A DNA stretch of 64,000 nt from Cupriavidus pinatubonensis (GCF_019602855.1 NZ_CP080766.1:2046001-2110000); one strand, 5' to 3'. Counted from the first letter of the stretch, positions 45,389 to 53,981 are shown. Notes: generated by a model from the letters alone, not told the origin. Translations and numbers: made by a program.

Positions 45389-46075
45389 TCAGCGTGCCGG
45401 GACTGCCGGAATGGCCTCGTGCTGCGTTGACGTACGCTGCTTCGCCTTGTGCACCATCGTGTACGCGTAGTCGACGCCCATGCCATAGGCGCCCGAATGC
45501 TCCTTGACAAGCGCCATGACCGCATCATAGGTATCGCGGTGGGCCCAGTCGCGCTGCCATTCAAGCAGCACCTGCTGCCAGGTCACGGGCACCACGCCGG
45601 CCTGGATCATGCGGTGCATGGCATAGTCATGCGCCTCTTTGGACGTGCCGCCGGACGCATCGGCCACCATGTAGATCTCGTAGTCGGCGTCGTGCATCGC
45701 GCTGAGCGCGAACGTGTTGTTGCAGACTTCCGTCCACAGCCCCGACACCACGACCTTCTTGCGGCCCGCAGCAGCCAGCGCGTCGCGCACCTTCTGGTCG
45801 TCCCAGGAATTCATCGACGTGCGTTCCAGCAGCTTGTGGCTCGGAAACACGTCGAGCAATTCGGGATACGTAAAGCCCGAGAAGCTTTCGGTTTCCACGG
45901 TGGTGATCGTGGTCGGGATATTGAAGATCTTCGCGGCCTTGGCGAGCCCGATCACATTGTTCTTCAGGACTTGGCGGTCGATAGACTGGACACCGAATGC
46001 CATCTGCGGCTGATGGTCGATGAAGATCAGTTGGCAATTCTGCGGAGTCAGGACTTCTAGCTTCGGATTGCTCAC
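45389..46075 (-). CDS. Isochorismatase-like cysteine hydrolase (YcaC type)
   Basis: 228 residues. Catalytic Asp in IFIDHQPQMAFG and nucleophile Cys118 in SGLWTEVCNNTFA, the same number as in YcaC. A cis-peptide V-V-S-G-L segment precedes the Cys. GTG start at 46075 with AAGGAG 6 nt upstream. YcaC-type proteins hydrolyse unidentified amides or carbamates. It lies 106 nt ahead of the amidohydrolase on the same strand, suggesting consecutive hydrolytic steps. A C-terminal ~30-residue extension (VHKAKQRTSTQHEA) is longer than in YcaC. Confidence 0.87.
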   Translation of the reverse strand: MSNPKLEVLTPQNCQLIFIDHQPQMAFGVQSIDRQVLKNNVIGLAKAAKIFNIPTTITTVETESFSGFTYPELLDVFPSHKLLERTSMNSWDDQKVRDALAAAGRKKVVVSGLWTEVCNNTFALSAMHDADYEIYMVADASGGTSKEAHDYAMHRMIQAGVVPVTWQQVLLEWQRDWAHRDTYDAVMALVKEHSGAYGMGVDYAYTMVHKAKQRTSTQHEAIPAVPAR

Positions 46076-46506
46076 GGTTTTCTCCTTGGGGCGGGAAAGA
46101 CGCCACACCTTCGCTGTCGCATGGGGCGCGACGGCATGGCGGCGGGGGACAAATTATCATGCGGCGATGGCCGCAGCGCCAACTGCGTGGGAAAGCATGT
46201 CATTGGGCACTTGCCGGCAATGCCGGGAGCGCTGCGAAAGTATAACGAGGCGATTCTGACCGGCATAACGGATTATTTCGAACAGACTATTCGAATAAGT
46301 GGATGAGTCTGGGGAGGAATCCGTTATTCAGGCCCATAGCATTCTTGGATACCCTAAAGCGACAGCGGTAGGACGATGTCGATGAAAAAAATAAAAACGT
46401 GAGTTAACTTCTTTATTCGAACGATCATGCACTAACATGACTTCGCTTCGCCGGCCTTGCAGCAGCGTTGCGGCGCGGCACATCACTATCTTCGAGAGAG
46501 CAAGCA
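46076..46506. promoter_or_regulatory. 431-bp divergent intergenic region with TTATTCGAA repeats
   Basis: No gene seen. The motif TTATTCGAA occurs at 46413-46421 (plus) and 46290-46298 (minus), and a one-base variant TTATTTCGAA at 46273-46282 pairs with the second as an inverted repeat. The stretch is clearly more AT-rich than its neighbours (AAAAAAATAAAAAC near 46384). It separates the cysteine hydrolase from DoxX, so it likely carries both promoters and a regulator site, plausibly for the LysR at 47021-47941. Confidence 0.55.
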
Positions 46507-46941
46507 ATGATCGAGCATGGCAGTCTGACTCCGCCGGCGGCGGAAACCCGCGTGGCCCGCTTCGCGACACCGGTGGTGCGCTGGGTGGCACTGCTGGGCC
46601 TGTGCGCGGCCTACCTGCAGGGCGGGCTGAACAAGGCGCTGGACTTCCCCGCGGCCATGGCCGAGATGCACCATTTCGGTCTTGCGCCGGCCGGGCCGCT
46701 CGCGGCGGCGACCATTGCGCTCGAACTCGGCGCCTCGGCGATGATCCTGGCCGGCTTCTACCGCTGGCTCGGTGCGCTTGGCCTGGCGGCTTTCACGCTG
46801 ATGGCGACGTTCCTGGCGAACCGCTTCTGGGAAGTCTCCGGCGATGCCCGTTTCATGATGGAGAACGCCTTCTTCGAGCACCTCGGCCTGGTGGGGGGAT
46901 TCCTGCTGGTGGCCTGGTACGACCTGCGGGAGAGGGCCTAG
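46507..46941 (+). CDS. DoxX-family membrane protein
   Basis: 144 residues, four hydrophobic helices. DoxX pattern: LLGLCAAYLQGGLNKALDFPAAMAEM, LELGASAMILAGFYRWLGAL and the final FFEHLGLVGGFLLVAWYD. Such proteins are inner-membrane partners of redox or thiol stress systems, though roles vary. Divergent from the YcaC-type hydrolase across the TTATTCGAA region, convergent with LysR downstream. Confidence 0.83.
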   Translation: MIEHGSLTPPAAETRVARFATPVVRWVALLGLCAAYLQGGLNKALDFPAAMAEMHHFGLAPAGPLAAATIALELGASAMILAGFYRWLGALGLAAFTLMATFLANRFWEVSGDARFMMENAFFEHLGLVGGFLLVAWYDLRERA

Positions 46942-47020
46942 CGGCCGCTGGCGACGGCGGTGCGCGCTTTCCCGTCTTGTTCCGGTCTTGTCGCCGGGCC
47001 AGTCTGCGCGCCTTCGCCAG

Positions 47021-47941
47021 TCAGGCTGGCGCCTGAAGCCCAAGGCTTTGGCGCAGGGCGTTGGCGAGCGCCTCCTTGCGCTCGATCCACCAGCCGATCG
47101 CCCTGCCGGGATCGTTGCTGCGCCAGGCGATATGAAAGGTTTGTGGCGGGCGCTCCTCGCCCAGCCGCCGCACGACGAGCCGCCCTTTGTCGATATGCGG
47201 CTGCGCGGCGCACACCGGCAGATAGCCGCATGCAAGGCCGGACAAGAGCACGGACACTTTCGCATCGAGTGTGGGCACGCTGATGTGTCGCTGGCCTTCC
47301 ACCAGCGTGTGGAGCGGATCGGGCGCACTGTCCTGCGGCAGCCAGACTTCCACGAACTGGTGTTGCCACAGCACGGTGCAGTCGATGGGCTCCTCCACTG
47401 CCGCGAGCGGGTGCCCCGGCGCGACGACAAAGATCGACCTCGCGGTGCCGGCGGGCACCGTGAACAGCCCCTGCACCGCGGGGGGATCTCCGACCGCGCC
47501 AATCAACAGGTCAACGCTGTTGGTGGCTAGCGCCAACCAGTTGTTGCCCGGCAATTCCTGCGAGAACAGCAGGCGCGTATAGCTGTTTTCCGCCTGGAAT
47601 GCCGAGATGAACGGCAGGATGGCGTCAAACGGAACCAGCGCGTCGGTCGCAATCTTTAGTTCGGCCTCCCAGCCGGCCTCGGCGCGCCTGACGCGTTCTT
47701 CGAGGTCGTTCGCGGCGCGCAGCAAACGGCGCCCTTCGTCCAGCAGGACCTCGCCTGCCAGCGTCAGGCGCACGCGGTGCGCGCTGCGATCGAACACCGT
47801 GATGCCCAGGTCGCTTTCGAGTTTCTGCACGACATAGCTCAGCGACGACGGCGCCTTGTGCAGTTCCTTGCCGGCAAGTGCGAACGTGCCACAGCGCGCA
47901 ATGGACTCGACTACCTGCAGCGCATCGAGCGTGATTCTCAT
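47021..47941 (-). CDS. LysR-family transcriptional regulator
   Basis: 306 residues. The N-terminal helix-turn-helix is LDALQVVESIARCGTFALAGKELHKAPSSLSYVVQKLESDLG, followed by the usual linker helix and a periplasmic-binding-like effector domain (LKIATDALVPFDAILPFISAF). It lies between DoxX (convergent) and an MFS carrier on its own strand, and is a candidate controller of the hydrolase/DoxX group. An inverted repeat just upstream may be its autoregulatory site. Confidence 0.9.
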   Translation of the reverse strand: MRITLDALQVVESIARCGTFALAGKELHKAPSSLSYVVQKLESDLGITVFDRSAHRVRLTLAGEVLLDEGRRLLRAANDLEERVRRAEAGWEAELKIATDALVPFDAILPFISAFQAENSYTRLLFSQELPGNNWLALATNSVDLLIGAVGDPPAVQGLFTVPAGTARSIFVVAPGHPLAAVEEPIDCTVLWQHQFVEVWLPQDSAPDPLHTLVEGQRHISVPTLDAKVSVLLSGLACGYLPVCAAQPHIDKGRLVVRRLGEERPPQTFHIAWRSNDPGRAIGWWIERKEALANALRQSLGLQAPA

Positions 47942-47975
47942 TGTTGAATATTTGGGTCGTTAGATTCGGGGAATT

Positions 47976-47993
47976 CGTCTATATGAATAGACG
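47976..47993. promoter_or_regulatory. Inverted repeat upstream of the LysR gene
   Basis: CGTCTAT-ATGA-ATAGACG, a perfect 7-bp inverted repeat 35 nt before the LysR start, in an AT-rich stretch. Likely a LysR-type binding site. Read on the plus strand it is followed by CCTTTTGTATATT, so a terminator reading cannot be excluded. Confidence 0.5.
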
Positions 47994-48078
47994 CCTTTTG
48001 TATATTACCGCGTGAATTAAACAAAAGCTGCATGGTTGTTACTTTTAAAGGCGCGGTATGAGTATCTGCCGATTTCCG

Positions 48079-49452
48079 TCAACCAGTTTCTTCGTGTCGG
48101 CCGCTTGCCAATGGCGGGGCAATCTCCTCGAGCGGGCGCCGCTCGGCATCGATCCCGTAGCGCAATGCCAGCAGGCCGGCCGCAATGACCAGTGCGGCGC
48201 CGAGCCCGTAGCCGGCCGCGACCGCTTCACGGCTGCCGCGTTCGATCAAAGTGCCAAGCAGCACGGGTGCGATGAAGCCGCCGGTGCCGGTGCCCACCGC
48301 ATAGAAGACCGAGATCGCAAGCGCGCGCATTTCGAGAGGAAAGACCTCGCTGGCGGTCAGGTACGCCGAGCTGGCGGCGGCCGAAGCCAGGAAGAACACG
48401 GCGGACCAGCACAGCGCCTGCGTGGCAGCGTCGAGCCAGCCTTGCGTGAACGCCCACCCGGTGGCGGCCAGGCCGAGGCCAGACAGCACGTAAGTGGCCG
48501 CAATCATGCGGCGCCGGCCGACCTCGTCGAACAAAGGGCCGAGGACCAGCGGCCCCACTGCATTGCCCAGCGCGAACGGGAACAGGTAAAGCGCGACACG
48601 GCCATCCGGCACGCCGTAGAAGCGTGTCAGCACGAGTGCGTAGGAGAAAAAGATCGCGTTGTAGAAGAAGGCCTGCGCCAGCATGAGGGCCAGCGTAATC
48701 AGGCTGCGCTGCCGATAGCGCAGCACCAGCAGGCGCAGCACATCGCGTATGGACGGCGGTGGCGTCGGGACGTGAATGTGCGATGCTGCGGCCGGCGAGC
48801 CCGCGCGCATCCGCACTGTGGGGAAGACCTGCGCCTCGATGTCCGCAATCACGTGTTCCGCTTCGCCGATGCGGCCGTGCATGGCCAGCCAGCGCGGGCT
48901 TTCCGGCACATGCCGGCGCACCAGCATGATGGCAACGGCCAGCACCGCGCCCAGTGCGAAACATGCGCGCCAGCCCCACACGGGACCCAGCACGCGCGGG
49001 TCGAGCAGCAGCAGGCTCAGCCCGGCTCCGAGCGCGGCGCCGACCCAGAAGCTGCCGTTGATCGCCAGGTTCACGCGGCCGCGCACACGCGCGGGAATGA
49101 GTTCGTCGATGGCGGAATTGATGGCGGCATATTCGCCGCCAATGCCAAGGCCGGTAAAGAACCGGCACACCGCGAACATGGCGAAGCCTGTTGAAAACGC
49201 CGTCGCTAGCGTGGCGGCCATGTAGACCAGCAGCGTGACAAGGAACAGCCGCTTGCGGCCGAGCCGGTCGGCCATGCGGCCGAACAACAGCGCGCCGAGC
49301 ACGGCGCCGCCAACATAAAACGAACCCGTCCAGCCGACCTCGGTCGCGGTAAGCGCCAGCGTGTCGCGGCGCTCCAGCACGGCGCCGACCGAGCCGACCA
49401 GCGTGACCTCGAGGCCGTCGAGCACCCAGGCGATGCCCAGCGCGAGCACCAC
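48079..49452 (-). CDS. MFS transporter, sugar/metabolite-type; true start unclear
   Basis: At least 457 residues, twelve helices. Loop signature GRMADRLGRKRLFLV, the central PESPRWLAMHGR and ASEVFPLEMRALAISV fit the sugar-porter/SV2-like MFS group. The first standard codon is GTG 49452, but the frame stays open ~115 nt upstream and encodes IPARLDRLPWSRWHWR, which looks like the native cytoplasmic N-terminus of such carriers. No ATG, GTG or TTG precedes it before an in-frame stop. Either a rare start codon or an N-terminal frameshift is implied. Substrate unknown. Confidence 0.82.
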   Translation of the reverse strand: MVLALGIAWVLDGLEVTLVGSVGAVLERRDTLALTATEVGWTGSFYVGGAVLGALLFGRMADRLGRKRLFLVTLLVYMAATLATAFSTGFAMFAVCRFFTGLGIGGEYAAINSAIDELIPARVRGRVNLAINGSFWVGAALGAGLSLLLLDPRVLGPVWGWRACFALGAVLAVAIMLVRRHVPESPRWLAMHGRIGEAEHVIADIEAQVFPTVRMRAGSPAAASHIHVPTPPPSIRDVLRLLVLRYRQRSLITLALMLAQAFFYNAIFFSYALVLTRFYGVPDGRVALYLFPFALGNAVGPLVLGPLFDEVGRRRMIAATYVLSGLGLAATGWAFTQGWLDAATQALCWSAVFFLASAAASSAYLTASEVFPLEMRALAISVFYAVGTGTGGFIAPVLLGTLIERGSREAVAAGYGLGAALVIAAGLLALRYGIDAERRPLEEIAPPLASGRHEETG

Positions 49453-49673
49453 GCGCCAGTGCCAACGCGACCATGGCAGGCGGTCAAGCCGTGCGGGGAT
49501 GCTGGCCTGCCGGTCGTCGGTCGGAGAGGAAAGGCTGCTTCTCGTCGAAATGTCGGGATCCGAAGCCGTGGCTGCACGGGGGCTCGTGCCAGCCGATGCT
49601 GTTCAGTATAGGCGCTGAGGCTGGCTTCTCATTCCGGGCAGGGTTGAGGCAAGTGTCCGTACGACGCGGTGCA

Positions 49674-49994
49674 CTACAACGTGGAGTCGTTTTGCCAAGT
49701 CGCTTCATTCGTCAGACGCCTGCCCAGTTCCTGAATCCGCTTGCGTGCCCGGCGCACGCACTCCTGGGACGCGATATGAGGGGCGGGCCACCGTTGGATG
49801 CCTCGACAGACTCGCTGAAAAATGAAGTCAATCTCATTCTCAGTGAAGTCCCCAAAGTCGCGGTATGTCGTACGTTTTTCTTTTAGATACGTGTCCAGCT
49901 CGACTTCCGCCAACGTCAGCGCGCTAGCCAGCAGAAATCGCGAATGCAGGCGCAACCAGCGGCGGCGCCACCGCCTGTAGCCTTCGTTGTTCAT
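49674..49994 (-). CDS. Small basic hypothetical protein
   Basis: 106 residues, strongly basic at the start (GYRRWRRRWLRLHSRF) with Arg-rich helices near the end (RRARKRIQELGRRL). A GGGGG tract 5 nt before the ATG at 49994 could serve as ribosome site. No signal peptide or recognised domain. Base composition is lower in GC than its neighbours. It stands alone between unrelated operons, which suggests an acquired gene; the function is unknown. Confidence 0.5.
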   Translation of the reverse strand: MNNEGYRRWRRRWLRLHSRFLLASALTLAEVELDTYLKEKRTTYRDFGDFTENEIDFIFQRVCRGIQRWPAPHIASQECVRRARKRIQELGRRLTNEATWQNDSTL

Positions 49995-50315
49995 TTGACC
50001 CCCAGTACCCGGAAACCTTTCTCCGCGTGCGGCCTGAATGACAGAAAAACTGGCCTGATGCGGGCGGCAACATTTTTGAGATCCATCATAGGTTGCTGCC
50101 GGTCCGGCAGCAAATATGGAATCCCGAGAATGGGACCTACTAAAGAGGGGGAACGATCGTTGAGATGGCCGGTGTGGCGACCGGGCGGTCGCAGTTGCTC
50201 TGGCACTCACCATAAGTGGTACCTTGGATAGGACCACGCGGTTCCATTGAACGCGGCTGGCGCCGGGCATAGAGTCCACTTCACCGAAGTTGCTAGAACA
50301 GCGGTGGAGACCGAC
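49995..50315. promoter_or_regulatory. 321-bp intergenic region with a perfect 21-bp palindrome
   Basis: No gene seen. At 50093-50113 the arms TTGCTGCCGG and CCGGCAGCAA flank a single T, with no U-tract after it, so an operator is likelier than a terminator. A second, imperfect repeat (GTGGTACCT ... AGGACCAC) lies ~50-100 nt before the next gene. The region probably contains the promoter of the dehydratase/lyase operon. Confidence 0.6.
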
Positions 50316-51284
50316 ATGCCTTTCAGCAAGAGACAATTCCTGGCCAGTGCCGCGCTGACCGTCCTGGCCTCGATGGCCCCGGCAGTGCACGCTGCAACCG
50401 ACAAGCCAATCACGATCGTAGTCGGCAGCCCGGCCGGTGGCACTACCGACGCGCTGGCGCGCCTGATTGCCCGTTCGATGGGCGAGACGCTGCAACGCAG
50501 CGTGGTGGTGGACAACAAGCCCGGTGCTGGCGGCAATATCGCCGCGCAGTATGTTGCGCGCAGCACGCCGGACGGCACCACGCTGCTGATGAGCTTTACT
50601 GGCCATACCATCAACGCCTCGCTCTACAAGAATCTGCCGTTCGATGCGGTCAGGGACTTCACGCCGATCTCGATGGTCGCGCGGGTGCCCAGCGTGCTGG
50701 TGGCGCGCAAGAACGCGCCGTTCGACAACACTGCCGGCCTGATCGATTATGCGAAGCGCAACCCCGGCAAGCTGAGCTTTGCCATCGGCGCGCAGGGGTC
50801 ATCGCTGCATCTGGCCAGCGAGCAGTTCAAACTGCAGACTGGCACCGATATCCTGAACATTCCCTACAAGGGCACCAATCCCGCTCTGACCGACCTGCTG
50901 GCCGGCACCGTGGACCTGATGTTTGCCAGTACCGTCAATGTGCTGCCGCATGCGAAGTCCGGCGCGCTCAAGATACTCGGCGTCAGCAGCAGGCAGCCGC
51001 TGCCGCAGCTCCAGGGCGTGCCCACCATCGGCAGCACCGTGAAGGGATTCGAGTCGTCGGCATGGTTCGGGCTGTTTGGGCCGGCCAAGCTGCCGCAGGC
51101 CACCACTGACCAGCTGTATCGGGCGGTGAAGATCGCGGTGGAGGATCCCGCGTACAAGCAGCGCATGGAAGCCGAGGCCGCCAGCGCGGTGAGCATGACG
51201 CCGCAGGCGTTCGCGCAGTTTGTCCGCAGCGATATCCAGCACTGGGCCAAGGTGATCCAGGCATCGGGCACACGGGTGGAATGA
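50316..51284 (+). CDS. Bug/TctC-family substrate-binding protein of the dehydratase/lyase operon
   Basis: 322 residues with a signal peptide (SKRQFLASAALTVLASMAPAVHAA). Family motifs: ITIVVGSPAGGTTDALARLIARSMGETL, VVVDNKPGAGGNIAAQYVA, FDAVRDFTPISMVARVPSVLVA, and the ending QASGTRVE. Its stop overlaps the start of the dehydratase large subunit (ATGA), so it is tightly coupled to those enzymes and probably binds their di- or tricarboxylate substrate in the periplasm. No TctAB partners are present. Confidence 0.9.
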   Translation: MPFSKRQFLASAALTVLASMAPAVHAATDKPITIVVGSPAGGTTDALARLIARSMGETLQRSVVVDNKPGAGGNIAAQYVARSTPDGTTLLMSFTGHTINASLYKNLPFDAVRDFTPISMVARVPSVLVARKNAPFDNTAGLIDYAKRNPGKLSFAIGAQGSSLHLASEQFKLQTGTDILNIPYKGTNPALTDLLAGTVDLMFASTVNVLPHAKSGALKILGVSSRQPLPQLQGVPTIGSTVKGFESSAWFGLFGPAKLPQATTDQLYRAVKIAVEDPAYKQRMEAEAASAVSMTPQAFAQFVRSDIQHWAKVIQASGTRVE

Positions 51285-52591
51285 TGGCGCAGGTGTCCGC
51301 ACAGGCCGTCGCAGCGGCCACGCCCCAGACGCTCGCCCAGAAACTGCTGGCCCGCGCATCCGGCCGCGCGCATGTCACGCCGGGCGAGATCGTCACCTGC
51401 CGTGTCGATCTGGCCATGATGCATGATTCGGGTGGCCCGCGGCGCGTCAAGCCGCTGCTGGAGAAGATCGGCGCCCGGGTCTGGGACCCGTCCAGGGTGG
51501 TGGTGGTCACAGACCACTATGTGCCGGCCCATGACGCCGACAGCCGCAAGATCGTGCAGATCGCGCGCGAGTGGGTCAGGGAGGAGGGCGTGGCGCGCTT
51601 CCATGACATGGAGGGCATCTGCCATGTGGTGGTGCCGCAGAAGGGCTACCTGCGTCCGGGCATGATGGCGGTGGGTGGTGACAGCCACTCCTCAACGGGT
51701 GGGGCCTTCGGCACATACATGTTCGGCATCGGGGCGACAGAGATGCTCGGCGTACTGGTGACCGGCGAGATCTGGGTGCGCGTACCGCAGACCCTCCGCA
51801 TGCAATGGCACGGCCGGCTGCGCCCCGGCGTGTCGGCAAAGGACATGATGCTGCGCATGTGCACGCAATTCGGCATGGACGGGGGCCAGTATCAGGCCGT
51901 TGAATATGCCGGCACCGCCGTGTCGGCGTTGTCGATGCAGGAGCGCATGACGCTGTCGAACATGACCGCGGAGCTGGGCGCCCAGGTCGGCCTGGTGGCG
52001 CCCGACGCGGTGACGCGCGACTGGCTGTTCGACGCCGGCGTGGAGCCATCGGAGATTGACGTCGACCGCTGGCAGTCGGACGCCGGCGCCGCATGCCTGG
52101 CTACGCACGACTTCGACGCTGCGTCGCTGGCGCCGCAAGTGTCGCGGCCGCATACCCCGGCCGATGCCAGCGACGTCGACAGCCTGGGCAATGTGGCGGT
52201 CAATATCGCATACATCGGTGCCTGCACCGGCGCCAAGCTCGACGACCTGCGCATGGCCGCGCAAGTGCTGCGCGGACAGCGCGTGGCGCGCAATAGCCGG
52301 CTGCTGGTGGCGCCGGCCAGCGCCGCGGACCAGGCGCAGGCCGAGCGCGAAGGCACGCTGGGCGCGCTAGTGGCAGCCGGCGCAGAGCTTCTGCCGAATG
52401 CTTGCGGCGCGTGCGCTGGCTATGGCGAGCACCGCTTTGGCGAGGACACCGTGGTGATCAGTACCACTGCGCGCAATTTCAAGGGACGCATGGGCGCCGC
52501 ATCGTCGCAGGTTTATCTCGGTTCGCCCTACACGGTGGCCGCGTCTGCAATTGCCGGCCGAATCGCCGATCCACGGGGGATGCTGTCATGA
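51281..52591 (+). CDS. Aconitase/isopropylmalate-dehydratase-family large subunit, substrate unknown
   Basis: 436 residues, the length of LeuC-type subunits. The [4Fe-4S] ligands are Cys315 (GACTGAKLDDLR) and Cys375/Cys378 (NACGACAGYG). Active-site segments DSGGPRRVK, TDHYVPAHD and GGDSHSSTGGAFGTYMFGIGATEML are intact. The first cluster motif reads ACTGAK where LeuC has SCTNxR, and there are no leuB or leuA genes nearby, so leucine biosynthesis is unlikely. With the coupled small subunit it should hydrate/dehydrate a branched dicarboxylate, for example a dimethylmalate-like compound. Confidence 0.87.
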   Translation: MMAQVSAQAVAAATPQTLAQKLLARASGRAHVTPGEIVTCRVDLAMMHDSGGPRRVKPLLEKIGARVWDPSRVVVVTDHYVPAHDADSRKIVQIAREWVREEGVARFHDMEGICHVVVPQKGYLRPGMMAVGGDSHSSTGGAFGTYMFGIGATEMLGVLVTGEIWVRVPQTLRMQWHGRLRPGVSAKDMMLRMCTQFGMDGGQYQAVEYAGTAVSALSMQERMTLSNMTAELGAQVGLVAPDAVTRDWLFDAGVEPSEIDVDRWQSDAGAACLATHDFDAASLAPQVSRPHTPADASDVDSLGNVAVNIAYIGACTGAKLDDLRMAAQVLRGQRVARNSRLLVAPASAADQAQAEREGTLGALVAAGAELLPNACGACAGYGEHRFGEDTVVISTTARNFKGRMGAASSQVYLGSPYTVAASAIAGRIADPRGMLS

Positions 52592-53130
52592 ACGACACGC
52601 TCATGCCCGCCACAGGGGACTTCACCGGTCGCGCCTGGGTGTTCGGCGACGATATCAATACCGACCTGCTGGCGCCCGGCGCGTATATGAAGTACGGCAT
52701 CGATGCGCTCGCGCGCCATTGCATGGAGCATGTCGATCCCGGGTTTGCCGCCGCGGTGCGGCCCGGAGACATCGTGTTCGGCGGGCGCAATTTCGGCGCG
52801 GGCTCGTCGCGCGAACAGGCGGTGGAGGTCTTGCGGCATCTGGGCGTGGCAGCCGTAGTCGCGCCCTCGTTCGCCGGGCTGTTCTATCGCAACGGCTTCA
52901 ATCTGGGCCTCCCGCTGTTCACATGCCCGTCGCTGCCGCGTATTGCGGCGGGCCAGCGCGCCGGTTGCGATCTTGCGCGTGCGCAGGTCTTTGTCGAAGG
53001 CCTCGCGCCACTACAATGCGAACCGGTTCCGCCGCACCTGGTGGACATGATCCAAGACGGCGGCCTGGTGCCGCACCTCGCCCGCAAGATCGCGGCGGGC
53101 CAACTTTCCGTGAACGGAAATCCAGCATGA
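52588..53130 (+). CDS. Aconitase/isopropylmalate-dehydratase-family small subunit
   Basis: 180 residues, the swivel domain. FGDDINTDLLAPGAYMKY corresponds to the NVDTDxIxPxxYL entry motif, and FGGRNFGAGSSREQAVEVLRHLGVAAVVAPSFAGLFYRN is the conserved core with the catalytic Ser region. The ATGA overlaps with both the large subunit and the following lyase show a single translational unit. The residues after the entry motif (Ala-Tyr-Met) select the substrate in this family and differ from typical LeuD. Confidence 0.88.
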   Translation: MNDTLMPATGDFTGRAWVFGDDINTDLLAPGAYMKYGIDALARHCMEHVDPGFAAAVRPGDIVFGGRNFGAGSSREQAVEVLRHLGVAAVVAPSFAGLFYRNGFNLGLPLFTCPSLPRIAAGQRAGCDLARAQVFVEGLAPLQCEPVPPHLVDMIQDGGLVPHLARKIAAGQLSVNGNPA

Positions 53131-53981
53131 CACTGAAGCAACGCCTGCAACAACCTGGCATCGTGACCGCACCGGGTGTCTATGACGCCTTTTCCGCACT
53201 GCTGGTCGAACAGGCCGGGTTCCAGGCTGCCTATCTTTCCGGTGCCAGCCTTGCCTACACGCGCTTTGGCCGGCCGGATATCGGCTTACTGTCGCTTGAT
53301 GACGTGGCTTCTGTCACCCGCAATATCCGCGAGCGCGTGGCGCTGCCGCTGATCGTCGATGCCGACACCGGCTTCGGCAATGCCCTCAACGTCGTGCAGA
53401 CCGTACGCGTGCTCGAGCGTGCCGGCGCATCGGCGATCCAGCTGGAAGACCAGGCGATGCCGAAGCGCTGCGGGCACCTCGATGGCAAGTCGGTGATCCC
53501 GGCCGCCGAGATGGCGGGCAAGATCCGCGCTGCCTGCGACGCGCGCCGCGATGCGAACACGCTGATCATCGCCCGTACCGACGCCGTGGCGGTGGAGGGC
53601 ATGGAAGCGGCGCTGGAACGCGCCGAGCGCTACGCCGAGGCCGGCGCCGATCTGCTGTTCGTGGAGGCGCTGCGCAGCCGCGAAGACATGTCGGCGGCCA
53701 TCGCCAGGCTCGGGACACGCGCGCCGCTGCTGGCCAATATGGTCGAAGGCGGCAAGACGCCGGTGCTGCCAGCGCCGGAACTGGAAGAGATCGGCTTTCG
53801 TGTCGTGATCTTCCCCGGCGGTACCGTACGGGCGCTGGCCTTTGCGCTGCGCGACTACCTGCAAAGCCTGGGGACGCATCAGACCACCACACCGTACCTG
53901 GACCGGATGCTGTCGTTCCAGGCGCTCAACGAGCTGATCGGCACACCTGAAATGCTGGCGCTGGGCAAGCGCTACGAATAG
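53127..53981 (+). CDS. Isocitrate lyase/PEP mutase family lyase (2-methylmalate/dimethylmalate-lyase-like)
   Basis: 284 residues, beta-barrel C-C lyase fold. GVYDAFSALLVEQAGFQAAYLSGA is the N-terminal family motif, and the Mg-binding acidic cluster is VDADTGFG (Asp78, Asp80) with IQLEDQ. Catalytic loop PKRCGH contains Cys115, the acid of true lyases; PEP mutases lack it. The protein should therefore cleave a 2-hydroxy-dicarboxylate to an oxo-acid and a smaller acid. The neighbouring dehydratase makes 2,3-dimethylmalate lyase-type chemistry (to pyruvate and propionate) the best model, still unproven. Confidence 0.85.
   Translation: MTLKQRLQQPGIVTAPGVYDAFSALLVEQAGFQAAYLSGASLAYTRFGRPDIGLLSLDDVASVTRNIRERVALPLIVDADTGFGNALNVVQTVRVLERAGASAIQLEDQAMPKRCGHLDGKSVIPAAEMAGKIRAACDARRDANTLIIARTDAVAVEGMEAALERAERYAEAGADLLFVEALRSREDMSAAIARLGTRAPLLANMVEGGKTPVLPAPELEEIGFRVVIFPGGTVRALAFALRDYLQSLGTHQTTTPYLDRMLSFQALNELIGTPEMLALGKRYE

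Noticed and set aside
51281..53130. leuCD of leucine biosynthesis
   Set aside because: No leuA or leuB nearby, a variant cluster motif, coupling to a binding protein and a lyase, and a GntR regulator all point to catabolism instead.
53127..53981. Phosphoenolpyruvate mutase or carboxyphosphonate mutase
   Set aside because: The catalytic Cys115 in PKRCGH marks a C-C lyase; phosphonate mutases lack this Cys, and no phosphonate genes adjoin.
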